From JACKJP01 sp050249695 (lineage in GTDB: Bacteria > Pseudomonadota > Alphaproteobacteria > Rhizobiales > Tepidamorphaceae), in contig JBFWQA010000002.1 in the NCBI GenBank assembly GCA_050249695.1, positions 372,001-436,000 on the forward strand: a DNA stretch of 64,000 bases. The letters run 5' to 3'. Under the pieces are notes generated by a model. That model worked only from the letters and a program-made list of their open reading frames with translations. It was not told where the DNA came from and did no database searches. Below are positions 44,398 to 51,628 of this stretch, piece after piece. Within the stretch, counting starts at the first letter, position 1. Every line of letters begins with the position of its first letter. Both the position numbers and the translations under genes were made by a program.

Positions 44398-45483
44398 TCA
44401 AAAGTCGTCGTCGCTCCACGCCTCGTCTAAAGCCTCCGGAGGGGGCAGGTGGCCGTAGAACGCTTGCCTATGAAGATGGATGTTGATGCGCGCGGCGTAC
44501 ATTTTGGGCATGCTATCGATCGCGAAAGCTTGCCCGGCTGCCGTTCCCTCAATTAGCTGCTCACCCCAGATGCCAAGGCCACCCGACCAATAGTTGCTTC
44601 CGGTTATCCGTAAAGCTGCCGTCTGGAAGTCTACGCTTTCCTCTTGGTCGCGGGCGAATATCCACGAGGTGTCGGTTGGGTAGTCAATCCTATTCTTCGG
44701 TGAGCTTGCGTGACCATAACTCCGTGGTCGTGTCGTACCCCAGTCTCCATAGACGATCCGTTGGCGGTTAGTGACGCGCTGGATCTGGGCAATCAACTCA
44801 CGGTTTGTGAACGCCCGTTCATTCGTACCGTCATAGGGGGTGAAATCCTTAGGAAAGGAGGTGCAGGAAATCGCAATCGGGATTGTTGACGGAATTTCCG
44901 AGAAGAAGGTGTTTATATAGCCACTCGCAACTGCGGCAACCATAAGTGGCTCTTGAACCCAGCCGAATTCAAACACAACAGCATAGTCGGTGGCTCCCTC
45001 TTGAGCCAACTCTGTCGCCAGAGCAGGCATCCACTGCGGAATGCCAGAGCCGATGCCCTCAGCGAGGTTCATCCTAAGGCAGAATGTCCGGTTATTCTCG
45101 CGTGCCCATATGATCTGATCGCGCGCCCTCTCAATTGGTTGCTGGGCCATTAGCAAGCATGGGTTTGCTTTCGGGTAGTCATCTAGTAGACCCCACCATG
45201 CATTGAGGTCGGCTGGCTTATCCGCCAGCCGGGCCCAAAGCTCTTTTGCCTCATTGGGCTTGTCGTTGATGCGGTAGTATGTGTCTACGTCTAGGAAGTA
45301 GGGACGCGCGGGGTATGATTCCTCAAATTTGTCGAGGGCACGGGAAAGCGGTGTCGTAGCCAGCCAAGGGGCTAGCAACACGACCGGAGTCAGCCGATCT
45401 TTAGTGGTGCCGGGCAATTCTTTGAGCCCGCTCAACTCAGCAGGACGGATGCCCAACGTAACTATGTATTCTTGAACATCCAT
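44398..45483 (-). CDS. beta family protein (T4 beta-protein-like)
   Basis: 361 residues, soluble, no signal peptide. The start MDVQEYIVTLGIRPAELSGL with an early LTPVVLLAPW, the central FEFGWVQEPLMVAAVASGYI, and the late block QRIVYGDWGTTRPRSYGHAS with WIFARD resemble the beta-protein family named after a phage T4 protein (PF14350), whose biochemical role is unknown. This assignment is by pattern memory, not a search. ATG 45483 has GGGGGAG nine bases ahead. It is last of a three-gene row after the metallopeptidase (20-base gap). G+C is clearly below the genome norm: the 60 bases from 44881 hold 28 G/C. Confidence 0.6.
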   Translation of the reverse strand: MDVQEYIVTLGIRPAELSGLKELPGTTKDRLTPVVLLAPWLATTPLSRALDKFEESYPARPYFLDVDTYYRINDKPNEAKELWARLADKPADLNAWWGLLDDYPKANPCLLMAQQPIERARDQIIWARENNRTFCLRMNLAEGIGSGIPQWMPALATELAQEGATDYAVVFEFGWVQEPLMVAAVASGYINTFFSEIPSTIPIAISCTSFPKDFTPYDGTNERAFTNRELIAQIQRVTNRQRIVYGDWGTTRPRSYGHASSPKNRIDYPTDTSWIFARDQEESVDFQTAALRITGSNYWSGGLGIWGEQLIEGTAAGQAFAIDSMPKMYAARINIHLHRQAFYGHLPPPEALDEAWSDDDF

Positions 45484-45503
45484 CACTGACAACTCCCCCT
45501 TAT

Positions 45504-46037
45504 TCAGGCCGTCTGCAGTTTGATTTCCATAGCTGCCGTGGAAACGCCAAAACGCCGAGCGAGGTCCTCAATGACCTCGCTTGTAATCGGGCCAGAGTAC
45601 TCAGCGGTCGCTTCTGCCAGCATGGCAGAAGGGATCACCAGATCAGAGGCAAGCCTGTTGGCCTCGTACTCAATGTTTGCAGGCTGTCCTGAGCGCAGCA
45701 ATACATTTTCTGACCAGCCGCCCTCAGCCACGATCCGATCTCTGTGGAGAAGGAAGTGGGCCAGTTCATGGGCAAGCGTGAACCTCTGGCGGTGCTTCGC
45801 TTCGTGACGATTGACGCGAATGACGAATTCCCCGTCCTCCTGACCAATCTGGCCCGAAGTTCCACGGGGAAGTGTCGACAGCAGCACTTTAACACCCAGC
45901 CGCTTAGCGATTTCACCGAGTTTAACCGGGTATTCACAGAGCATCGCGTCGATTTCAGCGCGCACCTGCGGCTCAAGGTTAAGGTACTCACGGGAGGGCG
46001 ACTTGACCTCCCAACCGTTTGATACTGCTACGTTCAT
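45504..46037 (-). CDS. ImmA/IrrE family metallo-endopeptidase
   Basis: 177 residues. HExxH zinc motif RFTLAHELAHFLLHRD (His90, Glu91, His94), with the third ligand probably in NIEYEANRLASDLVIP, and the typical end VIEDLARRFGVSTAAMEIKL. Members cleave repressors: ImmA cuts ImmR in ICEBs1 and IrrE cuts DdrO in Deinococcus after DNA damage. Here no HTH repressor gene adjoins; the neighbours are a membrane protein and a beta-family protein. AAGGGAG places the start at ATG 46037 (a 46052 ATG is also open). The low G+C and a LexA box upstream of the row suggest an acquired, damage-inducible unit. Confidence 0.9.
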   Translation of the reverse strand: MNVAVSNGWEVKSPSREYLNLEPQVRAEIDAMLCEYPVKLGEIAKRLGVKVLLSTLPRGTSGQIGQEDGEFVIRVNRHEAKHRQRFTLAHELAHFLLHRDRIVAEGGWSENVLLRSGQPANIEYEANRLASDLVIPSAMLAEATAEYSGPITSEVIEDLARRFGVSTAAMEIKLQTA

Positions 46038-46057
46038 AGCTACTCCCTTCATTTTAG

Positions 46058-46600
46058 CTAGGCCTGCTCGCCTTCGTCGTCGATGTAATGGTCCGCCGAT
46101 GCCATAATCTGCTCGGGCCCGCCGTTCTGGATGCGCACCGCCACGCGCTCAAGGACGGCATCAAGTTCGCCTCGCCCGGCCATTTCTGCGAGAATTTTGT
46201 GCCCAAGCTCATCATTCATGAGGGCCGCTTGCAACGCCGCCGGGAGTACGTCACGCACCTTCGCATCCACGTTCGGAGCGAGTTCAGCGGCCATGGTTTC
46301 ATTGATCTTCCCGGCGGCGGCTTCCTTCGCCCCGTTGGCGGCATCATCCTTGATCTCGCGTAGTGTTTTCAGCGCAACCAGACCAATGACCAACGCCCCG
46401 ACCGTCACGATTAAACCTACAGCGCCGAGGAACATGGTTGCTACAGTCAGCAATAGATCGACGTAGTCAGCTCTTGTTGGGCCGACTTGGATTGTCTGCC
46501 CGGTTGCTGGCGCTCCCCACCCAAACCAAAACATGATGGCAGCGGCGGCAGCTACTCCTCCTATGATTGCGCCTAAAATCGTGGCACTCACCTTGCCCAT
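46058..46600 (-). CDS. hypothetical two-helix membrane protein
   Basis: 180 residues, not recognised. Helix 1 is about residues 7-28 (ATILGAIIGGVAAAAAIMFW), helix 2 about 49-77 (LLLTVATMFLGAVGLIVTVG and on). A charged, Ala/Glu/Asp-rich cytoplasmic domain follows, likely helical (GAKEAAAGKINETMAAELAP). The acidic end HYIDDEGEQA has no known motif. AGGAG five bases before ATG 46600 fixes the start. It is first gene of the row with the ImmA-type peptidase (20-base gap) and directly downstream of a LexA box, so it is the first product made on induction; an effector or sensor role is inference. Confidence 0.75.
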   Translation of the reverse strand: MGKVSATILGAIIGGVAAAAAIMFWFGWGAPATGQTIQVGPTRADYVDLLLTVATMFLGAVGLIVTVGALVIGLVALKTLREIKDDAANGAKEAAAGKINETMAAELAPNVDAKVRDVLPAALQAALMNDELGHKILAEMAGRGELDAVLERVAVRIQNGGPEQIMASADHYIDDEGEQA

Positions 46601-46644
46601 CAAAACTCCTGTCGCCTAGATTCGCTCCTCTCCTACTGAGATCG

Positions 46645-46659
46645 GAACATAACAAGAAC
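46645..46659 (-). promoter_or_regulatory. LexA (SOS) box, GAAC-N7-GAAC
   Basis: GAACATAACAAGAAC on the plus strand reads GTTC-N7-GTTC on the coding strand of the downstream genes, exactly the alphaproteobacterial LexA consensus. It ends 45 bases before ATG 46600 of the three-gene cassette, a normal promoter distance, in an AT-rich stretch. No confident -35/-10 pair was identified. One perfect match of eight defined bases can occur by chance, but its location at the cassette promoter is notable. Confidence 0.65.
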
Positions 46660-46862
46660 AAATCAAGGGAGAATGATAATCTGCCTGGACAAGTTCGTCG
46701 ATAGGGGACGCGGATGCATTCTGGCTGAAAAGGGCGGGATTCTACGAGCGCAAGTCTAAAAGAAGACGGCTCCATGGGATCGAAGTTGGAATTGCTGCTA
46801 GCGCTGGTCGCCACTTCCAGCGCAGAAACGGGGGCGTTTGGCGTTCAAAGTTCTATTCTGAA

Positions 46863-46939
46863 TGGCGCACCCGACAGGATTCGAACCTGTGACCTTTGGA
46901 ATCGGAATCCAACGCTCTATCCAGCTGAGCTACGGGTGC
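46863..46939 (-). tRNA. tRNA-Arg(CCG)
   Basis: A 77-nt cloverleaf on the minus strand beginning GCACCCGTAGCTCAGCTGG. The anticodon arm is TTGGA-TTCCGAT-TCCAA, giving anticodon CCG. The T arm is ACAGG-TTCGAAT-CCTGT; the acceptor strand GCACCCG pairs with CGGGTGC, and CCA is encoded. It is a single isolated gene with a good promoter upstream. Its 3' end faces the low-G+C cassette at 44.4-46.7 kb, the usual orientation for islands integrated at tRNA genes. Confidence 0.98.
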
Positions 46940-46976
46940 CTAAGCGGCGGGCGATAACGCGCCACAAGCCGCGCGG

Positions 46977-47005
46977 ACCATAGTCGATCCGTTTTCCCGC
47001 ATCAA
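46977..47005 (-). promoter_or_regulatory. sigma-70-type promoter of tRNA-Arg
   Basis: On the minus strand TTGATG (47005-47000), a 17-base spacer and TATGGT (46982-46977) lie about 38 bases upstream of the mature tRNA 5' end: four of six consensus bases in each box with ideal spacing. Confidence 0.55.
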
Positions 47006-47162
47006 CGCTTTCGTCATTCCTTTCCGCTAGCCTCTTCCCACTCCCCGCCACAACAAGAAGCGGGGCGGGCGCGCCTACCCCTCGGCACGGCAATTGCCAG
47101 TCAAAAGGCAAATGCCGGCGACATGGGGCGGATCGTCCCGGCATGAAGCAGGAGTGAGGCCA

Positions 47163-48215
47163 ATGGTGTCCCGGAATGAAACAGGCCGCGTCGACTGGGT
47201 CGATTACGGCAAAGGCTTTTGCATCATCTTCGTCGTGATGATGCATTCCACGCTCGGCGTGGAGTGGTCGGCCGGCCAGGAAGGCTGGATGCATTATCTC
47301 GTCGCCTTCGCAAAGCCGTTCCGCATGCCCGATTTCTTTTTGATCGCGGGCCTCTTCCTCTCGGCGCGGATCGACAAGCCCTGGCGCGAATATCTCGATT
47401 CCAAGGTGCTCCACTTCCTCTATTTCTACTGGCTCTGGGCGATCATACAGCTGGCGATCAAGGAATGGCCGGGCATCGCGCAATCGGGCAACTGGGCCGA
47501 TATCCCCTATTCCGTCTTCTACGCGGCGATCGAGCCCTTCGGCACGCTCTGGTTCATCTACATGCTGCCGGTCTTCTTCGTGGTGGTGAAGGCGCTGAAG
47601 CGCGTGCCCGTGCCGGTCGTCTGGCTGGCCGCGGCGGCGCTGGAAATCGCCAATATCCATACCGGCTGGATCATGATCGACGAATTCGCCGCGCGCTTCG
47701 TCTATTTCTACACCGGCTTCGTCGCGGCCCCCTTCATCTTCCGCGTTGCCGCGCGGGCGCAGGCACTTCCGGTGCTCGGCCTTGCCGCGCTTGTCGGCTG
47801 GGGCGTGATGAACGGCGCCGCGGTGTTCGGCGGCGTTTCGGAACTGCCTTTCGTCTCGCTCGGCCTCGGCCTTGCCGGCGCTGGGGCGGTGGTCACGCTG
47901 TCGGCGCTGCTGGCGCGGGTCGATTATCTCGGCTTCCTGCGCTGGCTGGGGCAGAATTCGCTGGTGATCTATCTGGCCTTCTTCTTCCCCATGGCGGTGT
48001 CGCGCATCGTGCTCTTGAAGACCGGCATCATCACCGATGTCGGGACGATCTCCGTGCTGGTGACGATCGCGGGCGTCGCCGCGCCGGCCATCTTCTATCT
48101 GCTGGTGCGGGATACGAAGCTCGGCTTCCTCTATCGCCGCCCGCAATGGGCACGGCTGAAGCCGGCGGCCAAGTCGCCGCCGCCGTCGGTGCTCGCGCCG
48201 CAGCCCGCCGAATAA
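47163..48215 (+). CDS. acyltransferase family 3 membrane protein
   Basis: 350-residue polytopic inner-membrane protein with about ten hydrophobic helices. The N-terminus RVDWVDYGKGFCIIFVVMMH has the conserved early Asp-x2-Lys-Gly/His pattern of acyltransferase-3 (OafA/OpgC-like) proteins, which move acetyl or succinyl groups onto extracytoplasmic glycans or lipids. FRMPDFFLIAGLFLSARIDK is the typical second-helix block (the x-P-x-FFxxSG region). The substrate is unknown. ATG 47163 has AGGAG ahead; the frame opens at 47094. A terminator follows at once. Confidence 0.85.
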   Translation: MVSRNETGRVDWVDYGKGFCIIFVVMMHSTLGVEWSAGQEGWMHYLVAFAKPFRMPDFFLIAGLFLSARIDKPWREYLDSKVLHFLYFYWLWAIIQLAIKEWPGIAQSGNWADIPYSVFYAAIEPFGTLWFIYMLPVFFVVVKALKRVPVPVVWLAAAALEIANIHTGWIMIDEFAARFVYFYTGFVAAPFIFRVAARAQALPVLGLAALVGWGVMNGAAVFGGVSELPFVSLGLGLAGAGAVVTLSALLARVDYLGFLRWLGQNSLVIYLAFFFPMAVSRIVLLKTGIITDVGTISVLVTIAGVAAPAIFYLLVRDTKLGFLYRRPQWARLKPAAKSPPPSVLAPQPAE

Positions 48216-48220
48216 AGCTC

Positions 48221-48252
48221 AAGGCCCCGGTTCACCGCCGGGGCCTTTTTTC
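48221..48252 (+). terminator. intrinsic terminator after the acyltransferase gene
   Basis: AAGGCCCCGG (48221-48230), a 7-base loop, CCGGGGCCTT (48238-48247) and a run of six T directly after the stop codon. The stem is identical to that of the fabI/pnp terminator at 8424-8447, but with a longer loop and a better T-run. Confidence 0.9.
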
Positions 48253-48352
48253 TTGGGCTGCGGCCGTTCTTTGCCGATGCCATCACCCGCCGGGCCGAAA
48301 GCGGGGCGGTATGGATGGCGGGTCGAGCGGTTCGGCGAAGAGGCGTCCGGCC

Positions 48353-49297
48353 TCAGGAGACTTCCGCTTCCTGGCCGCCGAAATAGTCGATATAGCGCGG
48401 GTCGATCTGCGCGATCGGCATCACGACGAAGACGTCGGTCGTGCCGAATTCCGGATCGATCACCGCCTCGGGGCTGAATTTGGCGCCGCAGCGCAGATAG
48501 CCCTTGATGAGCGGCGGCAGGCCGCGCAGCGCGACACGCGGATCGACCTTGTCCTTCGGCATAAGGTCCATCGCCACACCGCGGCCCCTGACGGCGCGCG
48601 CCGTCCATTCCGGATCGGCCTGGACGTGGTGATAGAGGAAGGAAAGCGGCAGCGCCTGACGCGCCGGGTCGGTGCCCTCAAGGCTGGCGCAGCCGATCAG
48701 CACGTCGACATGGTATTGCTGGATGTAAGCCCAGAGCCCCTGCCAGAGCAGTTCCACGGTGCGCTTGTTGCGGTATTCCTTGAGCACGCAGGACCGTCCG
48801 AGCTCGAGGAACTGGAGGCCGGGATGACGCGCGACGAGCGCATCGATCTCGTATTCGCCGCGCGAATAGAACCCGCCCGTCGCTTCGGCGACAGGCTGGC
48901 GCAGCAGCCGGTAGGTGCCGACCACCTCCGGCTTCATGCCCGTCGGGGTGCGGCGCATGCGGCCGTGATCGACGACGAGAAGATGATCGCAATGGGCATC
49001 ATAGCCATCGATGTCGCGGCGCAGCAGCGCGCCGGTGCCCCGGGCCTTGGCGTCCAGCTCCTTGTAGAAGACGCGGTAGCGCAGATTCTGCGCGCGCCTG
49101 ACATCGCCCCGATTCGTCGCCAGCCGCACTTCCAGATTGCCGATACGGCCGTAGCTGACCGGCGCCGGGTTCACGCCGGCATAGGCCGATGTCCGGAAGA
49201 ACCGGCGGACGGGCGAACGGTGGGACGCGAGCGCTCTCACCAGCAGGTCTCCTCCATGTGAGGTGCCCGCCATGTTACCACGAAACTGGCCGATCAT
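48353..49297 (-). CDS. olsB: L-ornithine N(alpha)-acyltransferase OlsB
   Basis: GNAT-like enzyme that transfers a 3-hydroxyacyl group from acyl-ACP to ornithine, giving lyso-ornithine lipid, the first step of phosphate-free ornithine lipids. About 314 residues. Typical segments: LEVRLATNRGDVRRAQNLRY near residue 55, RRDIDGYDAHCDHLLVVD, ELGRSCVLKEYRNKRTVELL, and the end block KGYLRCGAKFSPEAVIDPEF. ATG 49297 has GGAGAT seven bases ahead; the frame opens at 49357. The acyltransferase OlsA that completes the lipid may be the gene at 26.4 kb. Confidence 0.92.
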   Translation of the reverse strand: MIGQFRGNMAGTSHGGDLLVRALASHRSPVRRFFRTSAYAGVNPAPVSYGRIGNLEVRLATNRGDVRRAQNLRYRVFYKELDAKARGTGALLRRDIDGYDAHCDHLLVVDHGRMRRTPTGMKPEVVGTYRLLRQPVAEATGGFYSRGEYEIDALVARHPGLQFLELGRSCVLKEYRNKRTVELLWQGLWAYIQQYHVDVLIGCASLEGTDPARQALPLSFLYHHVQADPEWTARAVRGRGVAMDLMPKDKVDPRVALRGLPPLIKGYLRCGAKFSPEAVIDPEFGTTDVFVVMPIAQIDPRYIDYFGGQEAEVS

Positions 49298-49420
49298 CGC
49301 AACATCTCCGTTCAGGCCGCGAATCACCGCGTGCGGCGTCGCTGGCCTGTAGACCACAGATATCGGTATCTATTGTGACAGTTGCGAGGCCGCCGCAAGC
49401 CGGTGCGGGCTTGCGGGGGG

Positions 49421-51553
49421 TCAGGCCGCCCGGCTGCCCTTTTCCAGCGGCGCGAGCAGATCGGCGAGGCGGGCCCGCTCGACCGGCTTGGTCAGGAAGC
49501 CGTCCATGCCGGCGGCAAGGCAGGCTTCGCGGTCCGCATTCGACGCGTTGGCGGTCAGGGCGATGACCGGCAGGTGCCGGAAGGCCCTGAGCCGGCGCAG
49601 CCGGCGCGTCGCCTCCAGCCCGTCCATTTCCGGCATGCGCATGTCCATCAGAACAAGATCGATGGCGGGCGCGGCCTTGTCCTTCAGCCGCGCCAGCGCC
49701 TTGCGGCCGTTGCCGGCCATGACCGGCTGATGGCCGAGGCGGGCGACGAGCGTGCGGATGAGGGTCGCGTTGATCTCATTGTCCTCGGCAATCAGGATGT
49801 TCAGGCGGCGGCGCGGGCCGGACCCGGCCCCGTGATCGGCTCCCGCCGCGGGCCTGCCGCGCGCGCCTTCGGAGAAGGCGGCGGCGCCGAGGCGGGCGAC
49901 GAGCGCGGCGCGCCGTACCGGACGGATCAGATAGCCCTGGCAGCCCATCGCGCGGAACTCCTCGATGCGGCCGCGCTCGCCCGGATTGAGCAGGACGATG
50001 CAGCGCGCCGGATCGATCTCGCCGATGCGTTCGGGCGTCGCCAGCACCGTCACGGCGTCGGCGCGCGCCGTGTTGCCGCTCATGCGCACCAGATGCGCGC
50101 CGAGATCGGTCAGGGTCGCGCCGAGCGCGTCTCTTTCATGCCTGTGGGGACCGGCGATCGCGATGCTGCGGCCGTCGAGCGGGCGATCCGCGGCGGGCGC
50201 CGGCGCGCCGCCCTCCTCGGCAACCCGCAGCGGCAGGGACAGGACAAAGCTGCTCCCCTTCCCGACACTGCTGCGGCAGGTGATGTCGCCGCCCATCGCG
50301 CGGGCGAGCCGCCGCGATATGGCAAGGCCGAGACCGGAGCCCCCATGACGGCGGGCGGCGCTCGTATCGGCCTGCTCGAAATCGTCGAAGATGCGCCCCA
50401 GCGCGTCTTCCCGGATGCCCGGCCCGCTGTCGGTAACGGCGATTTCCAGCTTGCCGGCGCGCGCCCTGACGGTGACCGCGACGCTGCCGCGCTCGGTGAA
50501 CTTGACCGCGTTGCCGGCGAGATTGAGCAGGATCTGCCGCACGCGCCCGCCGTCGCCGACGAGCGCCGGCGGCAGGCCCGCGTCGATATGGGTCGCCAGC
50601 CCGATCTTCTTCTCCGCCGCGCGTGTGGAGAGGAGCTCGGCGACCTCCTCGGCGAGCACGCCGGGATCGAAGGGCTCGTCGACGATGGCGACGTGGCCCG
50701 CCTCGATGCGCGAGAAGTCGAGAATGTCGTCGATCAGTTCCAGCAGGGCCCGGCCCGAGGAGCGGATCGCCTCCGCATAGGTGCGCTGCGCCGGCTCCAG
50801 CGGTGTATCGAGCAGCAGCTCGGCCATGCCGATGACGCCGCTCATCGGCGTCCTGATCTCGTGGCTCATGCTGGCGAGGAAGCGCGACTTGGCCTCGCTG
50901 GCGCTTTCGGCGCGCAGGCGCGCCTCCTCCAGATCGGTCTCGATCCCCTTCCGGCTCGTGACATCACGGCCGCAGAACGTATCGGCGCCGGCGGGACCGG
51001 CGCGGCGGCGCATCCTGTGCCAGGAAATCCAGCGCACGCCGTCGGCGGTGCGGTGGGCGAAATCGAAACGGTCAAGCCCGCGCTCCAGCCCGTCGCGGGC
51101 GGCGGCGGCGAATTCGGCCCGCGCTCCGGCATCGGGAAAGAGCGCCGACGTCGCTCCGCTGGTCAGCAGCTTGCCGTCCTCCATATCGAGCGTCAGGCGG
51201 AATTCGGCCGTCTGTTCGGCGATCTCCCGATAGTAGGCGACCGCCTCCTGCAATTCCCAGATCCGGTCGTGCAGACGTTCGTTCTCGAAGGCCGGGGAAA
51301 ACAGCGGCGGACGCCGCACCGGCTTCATCGGCCGGCCGGCAAGCAGCATCAACAGCGCGCCGAAGACGGCAAACCCCGTGACCGTCAGGGCGGGGGCGAT
51401 ATCGTCCGGGCCCATCGCGCCGAGCGCGGCGAGGGCGGCCATCGCGATGACGATGGCGGCGAAGAGATGCCCGAGGCCGGCAAGAAGCGGATGGCTCGCC
51501 GCGCGGCGGAAACCGGCGGCCAGGGAGGAAAGAAGGCGGAGCGCTGTTTTCAT
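49421..51553 (-). CDS. hybrid sensor histidine kinase/response regulator
   Basis: 710 residues. Two N-terminal membrane helices (about 25-75, LFAAIVIAMAALAALGAMG and VTGFAVFGALLMLLAG), a PAS-like segment (~100-205), then HisKA with the phospho-His in FLASMSHEIRTPMSGVIGMA. HATPase_c follows (NAVKFTERGSVAV, DSGPGIREDALGRIF, GGSGLGLAISRRLARAMGG), then a degenerate receiver-like domain without an Asp in the right place (~465-570), and a true receiver (~585-700) with the phosphoacceptor in LVLMDMRMPEMDGLEATRR. It resembles the kinase recalled next to olsB in Sinorhizobium. Signal and partner are unknown. Start ATG 51553. Confidence 0.9.
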   Translation of the reverse strand: MKTALRLLSSLAAGFRRAASHPLLAGLGHLFAAIVIAMAALAALGAMGPDDIAPALTVTGFAVFGALLMLLAGRPMKPVRRPPLFSPAFENERLHDRIWELQEAVAYYREIAEQTAEFRLTLDMEDGKLLTSGATSALFPDAGARAEFAAAARDGLERGLDRFDFAHRTADGVRWISWHRMRRRAGPAGADTFCGRDVTSRKGIETDLEEARLRAESASEAKSRFLASMSHEIRTPMSGVIGMAELLLDTPLEPAQRTYAEAIRSSGRALLELIDDILDFSRIEAGHVAIVDEPFDPGVLAEEVAELLSTRAAEKKIGLATHIDAGLPPALVGDGGRVRQILLNLAGNAVKFTERGSVAVTVRARAGKLEIAVTDSGPGIREDALGRIFDDFEQADTSAARRHGGSGLGLAISRRLARAMGGDITCRSSVGKGSSFVLSLPLRVAEEGGAPAPAADRPLDGRSIAIAGPHRHERDALGATLTDLGAHLVRMSGNTARADAVTVLATPERIGEIDPARCIVLLNPGERGRIEEFRAMGCQGYLIRPVRRAALVARLGAAAFSEGARGRPAAGADHGAGSGPRRRLNILIAEDNEINATLIRTLVARLGHQPVMAGNGRKALARLKDKAAPAIDLVLMDMRMPEMDGLEATRRLRRLRAFRHLPVIALTANASNADREACLAAGMDGFLTKPVERARLADLLAPLEKGSRAA

Positions 51554-51628
51554 GGTTACCGGATAACCGATCCGGTTTACCAAACCGTTGCTTTGACTCG
51601 GGTTTTTCAGCGGTTGGAACCCGGTCTC

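Noticed and set aside
43541..46862. Integrase gene or direct repeat of the tRNA-Arg 3' end marking an island
   Set aside because: None found by eye; no attachment-site claim is made.
46774..46983. Small plus-strand frame containing APDRIRTCDLWNRNPTLYPA
   Set aside because: This is the antisense of tRNA-Arg, a well-known source of false genes.
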